From CATOSP01 sp965237775 (lineage in GTDB: Bacteria; Chloroflexota; Dehalococcoidia; Lucifugimonadales; UBA3495): a stretch of 64,000 nt of DNA. The position numbers and the translations under genes were made by a program. Positions within the stretch are counted from its first letter, which is position 1. Every line of letters starts with the position of its first letter. The DNA lies in assembly GCA_965237775.1 (NCBI GenBank), contig OZ250155.1, positions 248,001 to 312,000 of the forward strand. The letters are read 5' to 3'. Below, in pieces: positions 1 to 8,511 of this stretch. The notes beneath the pieces are model-generated. The model was not told the origin of the DNA. It did no database searches and was given only the letters and a program-made list of their open reading frames with translations.

Positions 1-634
1 CAAGGCGATGTCTACCTTGAACGACAGCGCGTCGCTCATGTGGCGATTGCAGATCTACGGCGGGATGCCCCCGGACAAGCCTTGGGAGGAAGTCCTGGTG
101 TTGGCCGCGCCCGCCGCCCAACGTCCGGGAGCGGCGTTCCGAGACGCCCACGCGGCCCTGGCCTTCGCCGGCAGCGGGAATTTCGACCTAATGGAGCAGA
201 TGATAGACCGGCTGCAAAAGGCCGCCGACGGGGGCGATCTGTTCATTAAAGATGTAGTGTTGCCTCTAGCCCAGGGAATAGATGCGTTCGGCAGGGAGGA
301 CTATACCGACGCCGTCCGCTATTTCGACCCGGTTTTTCCCCAGTTGGTCCGCGTCGGCGGCAGCCACGCCCAGCGTGAGGTGTTCGAGGATACTTTCCTC
401 GAAGCGTTCATTCGCGCCGAGCAGTGGGAAAAGGCGGAATCGATGCTCAGCGAACGCCTGCAGCGGCGGGACTCGGTCCGGGATACGTTCTGGTCTGGCC
501 GTGTGCAAGCGTCACAGGGACAGAGCGAGGATGCGCAGTCCAGCTTTGAAGCGGTGGCGCGTGGATGGGACCCCGGCGTTTCCAATACCCCAGAACTCGA
601 CACGATGACCAATATCAAGGCCGCGATAGCCTGA
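1..634 (+). CDS. TPR protein, TTC38-like, C-terminal part (5' truncated by window)
   Basis: The frame is open from the first base, so the true start lies outside the window and the visible 208 or so residues are a C-terminal part. The sequence is a run of amphipathic helices resembling the end of tetratricopeptide-repeat 38-type proteins (a DSASLMWRLQIYGG-like stretch, then paired helices such as HAALAFAGSGNFDLMEQMIDR). Such proteins are soluble scaffolds with no known enzymatic role. The gene ends in TGA, 16 bases before the next gene on the same strand, so the two are probably co-transcribed. The family assignment is by resemblance only. Confidence 0.6.
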   Translation, partial: KAMSTLNDSASLMWRLQIYGGMPPDKPWEEVLVLAAPAAQRPGAAFRDAHAALAFAGSGNFDLMEQMIDRLQKAADGGDLFIKDVVLPLAQGIDAFGREDYTDAVRYFDPVFPQLVRVGGSHAQREVFEDTFLEAFIRAEQWEKAESMLSERLQRRDSVRDTFWSGRVQASQGQSEDAQSSFEAVARGWDPGVSNTPELDTMTNIKAAIA

Positions 635-650
635 CCTGGACCGGACTGAT

Positions 651-1823
651 TTGATACCAAAGACACGGACCGATATAAAGAATTACCTGGACGTAGCCCG
701 CGAGCTAAGCTCCAAGATAGAAGCCGCCGCGGACCGCATCGACGCCGATAGGCAGTTACCCGCTGATATCTCCAGTGAGATGGCGGAAAGAGGTCTGTTC
801 CGGTTGCTGCTTCCCCGTGAATTGGGCGGGGCGGAGCTGGACCATCCCGACTTTCTGCGCATACTCCGAATTTTCGCCGCAGTGGACGCCAGCGCCGCGT
901 GGTGCGTCAACCAGAACAACGTTTTCACCACCGCCGCATCCACCATGAACAAGGAGGCCGCGCACGAAGTCTGGGACGACAAAATGGCGGTAGTGACCAA
1001 TGGTCCGCCTTCTTCCTCGGCCCGAGCGGTACGGGTAGAGGGGGGTTACAGAATCAGCGGACGGTGGGACTTCAGCAGTGGAATCGACCATGCTACCTGG
1101 GTTGCCGCGCTTGCCCCGATGGAGCCCGCTTCTCCCGCTCCCGGAGCCACGGGAGACGTCAATAACGCCCGGCTTATGCTCATCCCACGGGACCAGGTTA
1201 AGATGGTGGATACCTGGTCGGCCAGCGGGCTTCGCGGCACTGGCAGCTTTAGCTTCCAGGCGGATGACCTGTTCGTGCCGGCTTATCGCACCTATTCCCA
1301 GGCTGATCCGTCATGGAGCGATGGACCGCTCTATCTCATCCCCCGAGGTCTGCTTTTTGCCACCGGATTTTCGACTGTCGCCCTGGGTGTTGCGAGGGGC
1401 AGCCTGGAGACGACCATCGACCTGGCGGGCCGGAAAACTCCAGGTCGAAGCCGCAACTTGCTCCAGGACCAGGTTACCACTCACAGGATGATCGGACAGG
1501 CGGAAGCAATTTGGAATTCGGCGCGTGCTTTCCAGCAGGAGAGCGCGGCGGCGGTGTGGGAACGCGCATGCCGGGAACATGCCCTTGACACGGAAGAACG
1601 GGTCCGCTTGAGGGTGGCTACCACCCACGCGATCCGTATGTCGGCGGAAGTGGTCGATATCTGCTACAACCTCTGCGGGTCCAGCGCGATATTCGCGTCT
1701 AACCCTATACAGAGGCGTTTCCAGGATATCCACGTCATAACCCAACATGCCCAGGGCCGCATGGCCCACTACGAGACCGCCGGGCAGTTCTTCTTGGGGC
1801 TAGAGCCGGGTGGGATGTTCTAG
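651..1823 (+). CDS. Acyl-CoA dehydrogenase-like flavin-dependent oxidoreductase or monooxygenase
   Basis: The 390 residues show the acyl-CoA dehydrogenase fold: an N-terminal helical part with LPRELGGAELDHPDFLRIL, the middle beta domain (GGYRISGRWDFSSGIDHATWVA, GTGSFSFQADDLFVP) and a C-terminal helical part ending in the FQDIHVITQHAQGRMAHYE type of motif seen in group D flavin monooxygenases (HsaA, DszC, HpaB-like). It lacks an obvious acyl-CoA catalytic Glu context, so hydroxylation or monooxygenation of a small organic substrate is as likely as dehydrogenation. The start is TTG at 651; the next Met would remove the conserved N-terminal helix. An SDR gene follows on the same strand. Confidence 0.8.
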   Translation: MIPKTRTDIKNYLDVARELSSKIEAAADRIDADRQLPADISSEMAERGLFRLLLPRELGGAELDHPDFLRILRIFAAVDASAAWCVNQNNVFTTAASTMNKEAAHEVWDDKMAVVTNGPPSSSARAVRVEGGYRISGRWDFSSGIDHATWVAALAPMEPASPAPGATGDVNNARLMLIPRDQVKMVDTWSASGLRGTGSFSFQADDLFVPAYRTYSQADPSWSDGPLYLIPRGLLFATGFSTVALGVARGSLETTIDLAGRKTPGRSRNLLQDQVTTHRMIGQAEAIWNSARAFQQESAAAVWERACREHALDTEERVRLRVATTHAIRMSAEVVDICYNLCGSSAIFASNPIQRRFQDIHVITQHAQGRMAHYETAGQFFLGLEPGGMF

Positions 1824-1921
1824 GGCGGCGACCGGCGCGCGGCCCAGCGCGTGCCCTTCCTTATGAAGGACAGGAAAAGGACGACCGACGGCCGACCAAC
1901 AGACGACTGTAGGAGGCGATG

Positions 1922-2704
1922 ATGCGATTGGAAGGAAAGGTGGCCCTCATCAGCGGAGGCGCGCGCGGTCAGGGCGCAGCCGAGGCGAAGCTTTTCGTTC
2001 AGGAAGGGGCCGCAGTAGTCATCGGGGACATTCTTGACGACGACGGGCTCAAGCTGGAGGCGGAAATACGGGAGCTAGGCGGGCAAGCCACCTTCGTCCA
2101 TTTGGACGTTACCGACTCCGCGCAGTGGACCTCCGCGGTTAACGAGGCTGTTACCAGATACGGCAAGCTGGACGTGCTGGTCAACAACGCGGGCATCGGC
2201 AGCACCAACATCGGCGGCGTCCAGGCCCCGCGCCTCCACGAGGCCCCGGAAGAGGTGTGGGACCAGATCATGGACGTCAACGGCAAGGGTGTGTTTTTGG
2301 GCACTCGCGCCGCGATCCCGGCCATGCTTGACGCTGGTGGAGGGTCCATTATCAACATCTCGTCCATTGCGGGGATGGTTGGCTTAAATCCAGGCTCGGG
2401 GGCGGGTTCAGCTTACGCAAGCTCCAAGGGGGCAGTGAGGCTGTTGACCAAGTCCACGGCGGTGCAATATGCGGGTGAGGGAATCCGGTGCAATTCGGTC
2501 CACCCCGGTTACATAGACACGGCAATGACTGCGCGGATGATGTCCGAGCCGGGCATGAGGCAACACCGGATCGACGCTACTCCCTTGGGGCGTATCGGCA
2601 CGGTGGATGACATCGCCAATGGGGTCTTGTTCTTGGCATCGGATGAGGCGTCCTTTATGACGGGCAGCGAGTTGGTAATAGACGGCGGTTACACGGCACA
2701 GTAG
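1922..2704 (+). CDS. Short-chain dehydrogenase/reductase (SDR)
   Basis: This is a classical SDR of about 260 residues. It has the nucleotide-binding motif SGGARGQG near residue 12 (Ser replaces the usual Thr of TGxxxGxG), LDVLVNNAGIG, catalytic Ser in INISSIAG and the YASSK catalytic pair, and a C-terminal ASFMTGSELVIDGGYTAQ typical of 3-oxoacyl-ACP reductase-like SDRs. The likely cofactor is NAD(P); the acidic D after the second beta strand (IGDILDDD) favours NAD. Two adjacent ATG codons exist; AGGAGG at 1911-1916 is 5 bases before the second (1922) and only 2 before the first (1919), so I chose 1922. It probably works with the preceding flavoenzyme on an unknown alcohol or ketone. Confidence 0.88.
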   Translation: MRLEGKVALISGGARGQGAAEAKLFVQEGAAVVIGDILDDDGLKLEAEIRELGGQATFVHLDVTDSAQWTSAVNEAVTRYGKLDVLVNNAGIGSTNIGGVQAPRLHEAPEEVWDQIMDVNGKGVFLGTRAAIPAMLDAGGGSIINISSIAGMVGLNPGSGAGSAYASSKGAVRLLTKSTAVQYAGEGIRCNSVHPGYIDTAMTARMMSEPGMRQHRIDATPLGRIGTVDDIANGVLFLASDEASFMTGSELVIDGGYTAQ

Positions 2705-2880
2705 GGCGAGACTCGCGGCTATGGCCCACTTGCACTGACTCTCGGCCAATCAACATGCCATCCAAAACGCTTCGACCGGCGTAGTTCCTGGTTACAATGG
2801 ACATATTGCTGGTAGCGGCCGTCTCGCTTTCGCCGCTCACATGGGCTTTTTTCGCGAGGCGAGCGAACTGTCTTGGCACG

Positions 2881-2909
2881 TTGACAGCCAACGTGGGTAA
2901 ACGTATGAT
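2881..2909 (+). promoter_or_regulatory. Sigma-70 type promoter of the S49 peptidase operon
   Basis: TTGACA (2881-2886) and TATGAT (2904-2909) are separated by exactly 17 bases, a near-consensus housekeeping promoter. Transcription would begin near 2916, giving a leader of about 55 bases before the S49 gene at 2971. No other consensus promoter is seen within the three-gene operon downstream. Confidence 0.75.
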
Positions 2910-2970
2910 GGCGCGACCCTGTTCCGGCGGGGTATTGGGCTGGGGTATGGACTTGAGGAGACATACTTAG

Positions 2971-3996
2971 ATGCGGCGGGCCATCGCCAACTGGTGGGTT
3001 GGCACGGTTGTCCTAGTGGTCTTGGGCGTGGCCATCGGCGGACTGGTCTTCGGCTACGTCTGGCCCGGCAAGCCCAAGATCGGCGTCATCGACATCCCCT
3101 TCACCATCATCAATGACAACTCGGCCTTCGTCATCGGCTCCTTTCTCGACTACGCCCGCAGGGACCCATCCATCAAGGGCGTGGTCATCCGGCTCAACAC
3201 CCCCGGCGGCGGCGCGGCGGCTTCGGAACAGCTCTACTACCAGACCCGCAAGCTGCGGGAGAAGAAGCCGGTGGTCATCGTCATGAACGACATCGTGGCC
3301 AGCGGCGGCTACATGATGTCCATGGGCGCGACCTACACCTACGCCAAACCAAGTTCTTTTGTCGGCAACGTGGGGGTCATCCTTTACTTCCCAGGAGCCC
3401 TCATCCCCAACCCTCCCGGCGAGCAGATCATGCCCACCGGACCCAACAAGCTCAACGGCGGCGGCAGGCGCTACTTCGTGGGCGTCACCGACCAGCTAAA
3501 GCAGGCCTTCGCCTACATCGTGACCAGCGAACGGGGCGGCAAGCTGAGGATGTCCCGGAACGAGCTGTTGCAGGGTAAGATCTACACCGGGGTCGAGAGC
3601 GCGAACACCGGGCTGGTCGACGCCGTTGGCGGTGACGCCGACGCCATCGAGAAGGCCGCCCAGCTTGCGGGAGTCTCCAACTACGGGTTGGTGGACGTGA
3701 ACACCGAGGTGTTCCGGGCCTTCAACCAGCGGTTCAAGAGGATCATCGAGCCGCTGCAGAGCGGGGGGGACAGTGACCAGTGGCCGGTGGTAAGCGGCCA
3801 GTGGATGGCTGCCGGCGACCAATCATTGGATACTGGACACCAGCCACTAGCCGGCGGCCGCCAGCCACTGGACTACATGCGCCGCTACATGCTCCCGTCT
3901 GGGATGGGCGAGGAGCAGGAGCGGGCCCTGCCCGGCTTCCCGATGAAGGTGAACGGGCCCAAAGTCTACTACCTCTACGTGGGGCCCGAGCAGTAA
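2971..3996 (+). CDS. S49 family (SppA-like) membrane serine peptidase
   Basis: Residues 8-30 form one N-terminal membrane anchor. The ClpP/crotonase-fold S49 domain follows: VVIRLNTPGG, then VASGGYMMSMGA with the candidate nucleophile Ser111, VGNVGVI, and the candidate general-base lysine around Lys160 (MPTGPNKLNGG), a Ser-Lys dyad as in SppA and archaeal homologues. The likely role is intramembrane or envelope cleavage of signal-peptide remnants or membrane proteins. Residues about 268-301 are an in-frame stretch of repetitive DNA (separate entry). The gene ends one base before the next ATG, indicating translational coupling with the downstream membrane protein. Confidence 0.85.
   Translation: MRRAIANWWVGTVVLVVLGVAIGGLVFGYVWPGKPKIGVIDIPFTIINDNSAFVIGSFLDYARRDPSIKGVVIRLNTPGGGAAASEQLYYQTRKLREKKPVVIVMNDIVASGGYMMSMGATYTYAKPSSFVGNVGVILYFPGALIPNPPGEQIMPTGPNKLNGGGRRYFVGVTDQLKQAFAYIVTSERGGKLRMSRNELLQGKIYTGVESANTGLVDAVGGDADAIEKAAQLAGVSNYGLVDVNTEVFRAFNQRFKRIIEPLQSGGDSDQWPVVSGQWMAAGDQSLDTGHQPLAGGRQPLDYMRRYMLPSGMGEEQERALPGFPMKVNGPKVYYLYVGPEQ
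3771..3876 (+). repeat. Repetitive CAGTGGCCGG-type sequence inside the S49 gene
   Basis: A run of related short units (CCAGTGGCCGGTGG, GGCCAGTGGATGG, CACCAGCCACTAGCCGG, CGCCAGCCACTGGAC) in both orientations lies in frame in the S49 gene. It encodes a Q-, W- and G-rich segment unlike the rest of the protein. It resembles the dispersed CAGTGG-type intergenic repeats of other bacteria, here captured as coding sequence without breaking the frame. Confidence 0.6.
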
Positions 3997-3997
3997 T

Positions 3998-5317
3998 ATG
4001 TGGCGTCTCATCATCGTCCCGGTCCTGGCCGTCATCGTATTCGCGGCGTCATATTTCTACTTCTACACCGGCAGCGGCTACAGCGCGCCGCCGTCCCCGG
4101 AGGCCCCGGAGGCCCACCTGACCGCCCCGGTTTCCACGGTTGGGGACTTCGAGGACGACCCCAAGGCCAGTGTCGGCACCCTGGTGGTGGACGGGCTCCA
4201 CGGCAACAACATGTCCAGGGCGGAGCTTTCAGCCTTCCTATCCCTTGTCTCCGACCGCGGCTATGAAGTGAAGGTGCTGGGGGAGTCGGCCCGGTTCGGC
4301 GGGTTCCTGAGTTCCGACCCTTCGGTGAGCTTCAAGCGGCTGGAGGAGGAGTTGCGCGGGGCCGACAGCCTGCTGGTGGCCGTGCCCCAGGACCGCTACA
4401 GCCCCGGTGAGATAGACCTGGTGGAGGAGTTCGTCGCCCGCAAGGGCGGGAAGCTGCTCATGATCGGGGACACCACCCGGAGAAACGAGGTCAACACCCT
4501 GGCGGGCCGCTTCGGGGTGTCATTCCAACCCGACTACCTGTTCAACACCGTCGAGTACGACCTGAATTTCCAAAACGTCATCGTGAGGGACTTCCTGCCC
4601 AGCGAGATCACAAGGGGCGTGGGACAGATTTCCCTCTATTCCACAAGCTCCATCAAGGGACCCAAGCCGGGCCTGGCGGTGGCCGACGGCAACACGCGTT
4701 CCTCCATGTCCGAGTCGCCGGGACCCTTCTATCCCCTGGTGCAGGCCGGGGATGACCGGGTGCTGGCCCTGGGCGACCTGACATTCATGGTCCCGCCGAG
4801 GAACTCGGTGCTGGACAACAACCGGCTCCTGGCCAACATAGCCGATTTCCTTACCGAGTCGGAGAGGGAGTTCACGCTGTCGGACTTCCCCCACTTCTTC
4901 AGGGGCGGCGTGGACATACTACTGGGGAGGCCCGAGCTTCTGGACCTGTCCTCCGGCCTGGGGGAGGACATCTCCGATGCCACGGCGGCTACGGCCAAGG
5001 TGGCCACGGCGGAGGACATTTCCCGGGAGGCGGTGTTCCTTGGCCTCTACGAGGACGCGGCGGAGGTGGCCCAGTACCTTCAGTTGGCCGGGGTCCAGGT
5101 AGATGGGATAGAAGGCAGCCTGCGCACCCCCTTCACCGCCGACATGGACACCCCGGACACCGGGGTCATTCTGCTGCACGCAACCGATGAGCGCCGCGTC
5201 TTGGTGGCGCTGGCCGACTCCCAGGAGTCCCTGGACGAGTTGGTGTCCCAACTCAGGTCCGGCGGCTTCCGCGCGGGGCTGGTGGGTGATTTTGTAGGAG
5301 TGTACCGTTTCAAATGA
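3998..5317 (+). CDS. Membrane-anchored DUF4350-like protein
   Basis: One N-terminal transmembrane segment (residues about 3-24) is followed by a large extracytoplasmic domain. The section around LVAVPQDRYSPGEIDLVEEFVARKGGKLLMIGDTTR is typical of DUF4350/GATase-like domains, which are often encoded beside peptidases and transporters. The rest (439 residues in all) has no motif I recognise. The ATG is one base after the S49 stop, and the 3' end overlaps the next gene by four bases (ATGA), so all three genes are translated as a coupled unit. Proposed role: partner or regulator of the S49 peptidase at the membrane; no substrate can be inferred. Confidence 0.7.
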   Translation: MWRLIIVPVLAVIVFAASYFYFYTGSGYSAPPSPEAPEAHLTAPVSTVGDFEDDPKASVGTLVVDGLHGNNMSRAELSAFLSLVSDRGYEVKVLGESARFGGFLSSDPSVSFKRLEEELRGADSLLVAVPQDRYSPGEIDLVEEFVARKGGKLLMIGDTTRRNEVNTLAGRFGVSFQPDYLFNTVEYDLNFQNVIVRDFLPSEITRGVGQISLYSTSSIKGPKPGLAVADGNTRSSMSESPGPFYPLVQAGDDRVLALGDLTFMVPPRNSVLDNNRLLANIADFLTESEREFTLSDFPHFFRGGVDILLGRPELLDLSSGLGEDISDATAATAKVATAEDISREAVFLGLYEDAAEVAQYLQLAGVQVDGIEGSLRTPFTADMDTPDTGVILLHATDERRVLVALADSQESLDELVSQLRSGGFRAGLVGDFVGVYRFK

Positions 5318-7020
5318 TAATCACCAGGCGGGTCACCCGCTTGTTCGCTGTGTGCTCAATCCTGCTCCTGGCCTTGGCCTGCACGGCCCAGCAGAGGGCG
5401 GAGCCGTTTTTGCCGCCGGAGCCCACCGCCGCGCCGGACATCGCGGCCACCGTCACGGCCCGGGACCGGGCCCTGCCCCAGGGAGGCCCGGAGCCCAAGC
5501 CGGTGCCCGCCAGCGTTAGCCAGGCTGCCAGCGAGTTCGCCGCGTCCTACGCCGCGCTCTCCCAAGAATGGGACGGGGTACACCGGGACCTGGACACATG
5601 GCGGCAGGGTCTCACTTCCTGCGACGCAAGCTCGGTGCAGGTGGCCTTGCGAGGTTTCTCCGGCGATTTCAGCGCCGTTTCCCGCGCCGCCGCCAGCCTC
5701 TCCCGCCACCCGTCGGTCAGGGGTATGTCAGACCAGCTAATTGAAGCCGCCCGGCAGGAAGAAACCGCCCTTCGCCGGTTGCGGGACACCTGGCAACCCG
5801 GAGAGTCGGGACCCGCGCCGGAACCCGCGTCTTCTTCGTTTGGGAATGGCGGTAACGGCGATGGCAAGGGAGACCCGGACAAGGATGACGCCAACGGAAC
5901 GGCCTTGCCCGCGCTCCAACCCGGATTCGAGGGTGTGGCCCAGGCCCGCGCCAACGCGCTGTCTCTCAGGCAGGGTGTGGCGGACCAGCTAAGCGACCTG
6001 CAAGACATGACCGGCGCGGACGCCGAGGCCCAGGTAGTGGCCTTCGCCACCGCTTTCGACTCCCTCAACAGCCAGTGGGACCGGTTCCACGAGGACTACG
6101 ACACCTTCCGGGCCACCCAGCCGTCGATGACGCCCGAAGGGAGCCTGGAAGGCTTGAACCAATTGGTGGACCAACACCGTGAGCTGGTCTTGCTCCACAG
6201 GTCCGTGCCCTCCGGGGCCAATACCCGCTACGTGTCCGACGTGCTGGCCGGCGCGGTGCAGGATGAGGACTCGGCCCTGCGCCGGTTGCGCGGTTCCTTC
6301 CAGCAGGGAGGGGACGCCGAGGGCAAGGCCGGCGGAGACTCCGCGTCTGGGTTGTTCTCGGGCCTGTTCGGACTGCCTGTTCCGGGAGACGCGGTGGCAG
6401 AAACGCCGGAGAATGGGGAGGGTGGTATGGAAGAGACTCCCACGCCCACCCCAGCGCCCGAAGGCAACGGCCCCCCGGACGTAAAGGTGAGCATCCAGGC
6501 TGGGGACCCCGGCCTGTTCGACGCCTTTGACGAGCAGTTGGGCCTTAGCAACCAAGCCCGCCGGGAAGCGGGCCTCGCCCTGGCCGGAGCGGTGTCCGCC
6601 GCTTCCGCCGACAGCCGGGCGGAGGTGACCAGCTTCACCATCGGGCATGACGGCTTGGTGCGCAGTTGGGACGGGTTCCACGGCGATTACGATAGTTGGA
6701 TTGCCGCCGAGGGTGGCTGCGACCGGGCCGCCGCGACCGCCGCCATCGGCGGGTTCGCCCTGCGAATGGGGGAGATCGCCGCGTCGGCAAGGCAACTGCC
6801 CAAGGCAGCGCCGCTGCGCCCCCTGGGGGAACTGACGGTCGAAGCCGCCCAGCGCGAGGAAGAAGCCCTGAGAGGGTTGCGCGGCGGCTGGAGCCCCTTC
6901 GACGCCTCGGTCTACCAGGGGCTGGACCGTGAGATCACCGCCTCGGGCAAGATGAGACGCCAAGTCTCCCTGGGAATCCTGGAGCTGCTGGAGCGGTACG
7001 GGGGTCCGCCCTCACCCTAG
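5314..7020 (+). CDS. Lipoprotein with three copies of an unrecognised W-74-W repeat
   Basis: The signal peptide ends in a lipobox (LLLALAC, Cys23), so the product should be a lipid-anchored envelope protein. Three repeats are visible: each opens with W-D-x-[VF]-H-x-D-x-D (W86, W255, W452) and closes with E-[ED]-x-A-L-R-x-L-R followed by an aromatic residue exactly 74 positions later (W160, F329, W526). Low-complexity linkers rich in G, D, P and T separate them. I do not recognise the family. The repeats look like helical bundles that could bind a ligand or partner. The terminal SP-stop is contributed by a dispersed repeat that starts inside the gene. Confidence 0.75.
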   Translation: MIITRRVTRLFAVCSILLLALACTAQQRAEPFLPPEPTAAPDIAATVTARDRALPQGGPEPKPVPASVSQAASEFAASYAALSQEWDGVHRDLDTWRQGLTSCDASSVQVALRGFSGDFSAVSRAAASLSRHPSVRGMSDQLIEAARQEETALRRLRDTWQPGESGPAPEPASSSFGNGGNGDGKGDPDKDDANGTALPALQPGFEGVAQARANALSLRQGVADQLSDLQDMTGADAEAQVVAFATAFDSLNSQWDRFHEDYDTFRATQPSMTPEGSLEGLNQLVDQHRELVLLHRSVPSGANTRYVSDVLAGAVQDEDSALRRLRGSFQQGGDAEGKAGGDSASGLFSGLFGLPVPGDAVAETPENGEGGMEETPTPTPAPEGNGPPDVKVSIQAGDPGLFDAFDEQLGLSNQARREAGLALAGAVSAASADSRAEVTSFTIGHDGLVRSWDGFHGDYDSWIAAEGGCDRAAATAAIGGFALRMGEIAASARQLPKAAPLRPLGELTVEAAQREEEALRGLRGGWSPFDASVYQGLDREITASGKMRRQVSLGILELLERYGGPPSP

Positions 7021-7046
7021 CCCTCTCCCGAGGGGAGAGGGGACTA
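7006..7046 (+). repeat. Dispersed CCCTCACCCTA..GGGGAGAGGGGA repeat
   Basis: The sequence CCCTCACCCTAGCCCTCTCC followed by CGAGGGGAGAGGGGA forms a short hairpin and recurs in variant form near 21891-21926 and 33036-33067. Here it overlaps the stop codon of the lipoprotein gene and could serve as an RNA 3'-end hairpin. Confidence 0.6.
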
Positions 7047-7127
7047 TCGCTGACTCCCGGACCGGTGCTGGGGTAGAGTCGGGCGGGTTGGCGGGGGTTA
7101 GGTAAGGGTCGGCCGGGTTCGCGGAGG

Positions 7128-8309
7128 TTAGCGGTAGACCTTTCTGGGCCCGACGGTCTTCATGTAACCTTCATAGTTGCGGCGTGTCTCAGGGATGGAG
7201 TCGCCGCCGAACTTCTCCATAAATGCGTCGGCCAGCACCATCGCAACCATCGCCTCGCCAATGACTCCGGCAGGGGGCACCTGGCAAACGTCGGAACGCT
7301 CAAAGTGGGCCTGCACCGGTTCCCCCGTGTCCAGGTCGACCGAGGGCAACGGGTTGCGCAGAGTGGCGATGGGTTTGATTGCGAACCTGGCTATGACGGG
7401 CATCCCCGTGGTCATCCCGCCTTCGGTACCTCCGGAACGGTTAGTATTGCGTTGCCAGGGGTTGTCCGGGTCGGTCACCGGCTCGATGACGTCCTGAAAC
7501 TCAGAGCCGCGCCTGCTGATGGCCGCCCAGCCTTCACCGATGGAAACGGCCTTTACGGCGTTAATGGACATGAGAGCCTGTGCGATGCGGGCGTCGATTT
7601 TGCGGTCCCAGTGAACGTGGGAACCAAGACCTATGGGCACGCCTTCGGCCACTACTTCCACCGTACCACCGACAGTATCCCCGGCTTCCTTCGCCTCGTC
7701 GATTTCGACCATCATGCGGGTAGCGGCTTCCGCATCGGCGCAGCGAACCGGCGATTCCTCCACCTCGTCCCAATCAACGGTCCCCTGGGGCTCCGCCCAG
7801 ACCGGTCCGATTGAGATGGCATGGCTGTGCAACTTGATTCCGAATTCCTCCAGCAAACGCATGGATATCGATCCCGCGGCTACCCTGGCGGCCGTCTCCC
7901 GGGCGCTGGCCCGCTCCAGGGAGTTGCGCACGTCGTCGAAACCGTACTTCATGGTGCCTGGCAGGTCGGCATGGCCGGGTCGAATTCGGGTGACGCGGGC
8001 ATTCCGGCCTTCCTGAGATGGGTTCTCCACGTATTCGACGGCCATAGCTTCTTGCCAGTTGACCCAGTCCTTGTTTTCCATAGTCATGCCGATGGGACTC
8101 CCTAGGGTGTACCCGTGGCGCACGCCGGAAATTATGCTTGCCCGGTCCTGCTCGATGAGCATCCGGCCGCCCCGGCCATAACCCCGCTGCCTGCGAGCTA
8201 ACTGGACTCCGATATAGTCTTCGCTAATTGGCAATGCAGCCGGGACACCTTCGACGATTATTACCAGGCCCTGTCCATGAGACTCGCCAGCCGTGAACCA
8301 ACGGATCAT
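7128..8309 (-). CDS. aroC: Chorismate synthase
   Basis: It converts 5-enolpyruvylshikimate-3-phosphate to chorismate, the last common step of aromatic amino acid synthesis, using reduced FMN. The N-terminus MIRWFTAGESHGQGL and the RRQRGYGRGGRM, GMTMENKDW, ARVTRIRPGHADLPG and RSGGTEGGMTTG blocks are diagnostic. A GTG six codons upstream (8327) is possible, but the ATG at 8309 has GGAG eight bases before it and gives the normal N-terminus. Length of 393 residues fits the family. It is downstream of aroE on the same strand, separated by a MITE, and probably belongs to the same transcript. Confidence 0.96.
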   Translation of the reverse strand: MIRWFTAGESHGQGLVIIVEGVPAALPISEDYIGVQLARRQRGYGRGGRMLIEQDRASIISGVRHGYTLGSPIGMTMENKDWVNWQEAMAVEYVENPSQEGRNARVTRIRPGHADLPGTMKYGFDDVRNSLERASARETAARVAAGSISMRLLEEFGIKLHSHAISIGPVWAEPQGTVDWDEVEESPVRCADAEAATRMMVEIDEAKEAGDTVGGTVEVVAEGVPIGLGSHVHWDRKIDARIAQALMSINAVKAVSIGEGWAAISRRGSEFQDVIEPVTDPDNPWQRNTNRSGGTEGGMTTGMPVIARFAIKPIATLRNPLPSVDLDTGEPVQAHFERSDVCQVPPAGVIGEAMVAMVLADAFMEKFGGDSIPETRRNYEGYMKTVGPRKVYR

Positions 8310-8342
8310 ATCGTGTTCTCCAAACACCAGATAGGGGAACGG

Positions 8343-8493
8343 GACATAGTACCAGGGTCGTTCGATTGTCCGTCTGAACTGTGATTTCTCTGATTCCGGG
8401 ATTTATATGATTGGAAATCATCCGAATCCCAAAATCCTGTGAATCCTGGTTCGGACAATTGGGCCGACAATCGAATGACCCTAGACATAGTAC
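8343..8493. mobile_element. MITE-like element with 10-bp target duplication
   Basis: A 131-bp element (8353-8483) has imperfect terminal inverted repeats: AGGGTCGTTCGATTGTC at the left, and AGGGTCATTCGATTGTC on the opposite strand at the right. It is flanked by perfect 10-base direct repeats GACATAGTAC at 8343-8352 and 8484-8493. The interior has no ORF. It sits between aroE and aroC, where it becomes part of the untranslated leader of aroC. Confidence 0.75.
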
Positions 8494-8511
8494 GGCGGTG
8501 CCCGGCAGTCC

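Noticed and set aside
5989..6963. Minus-strand 324-codon ORF
   Set aside because: It lies opposite the lipoprotein gene and reflects the GC-rich codon pattern; no motif or ribosome binding site supports it.
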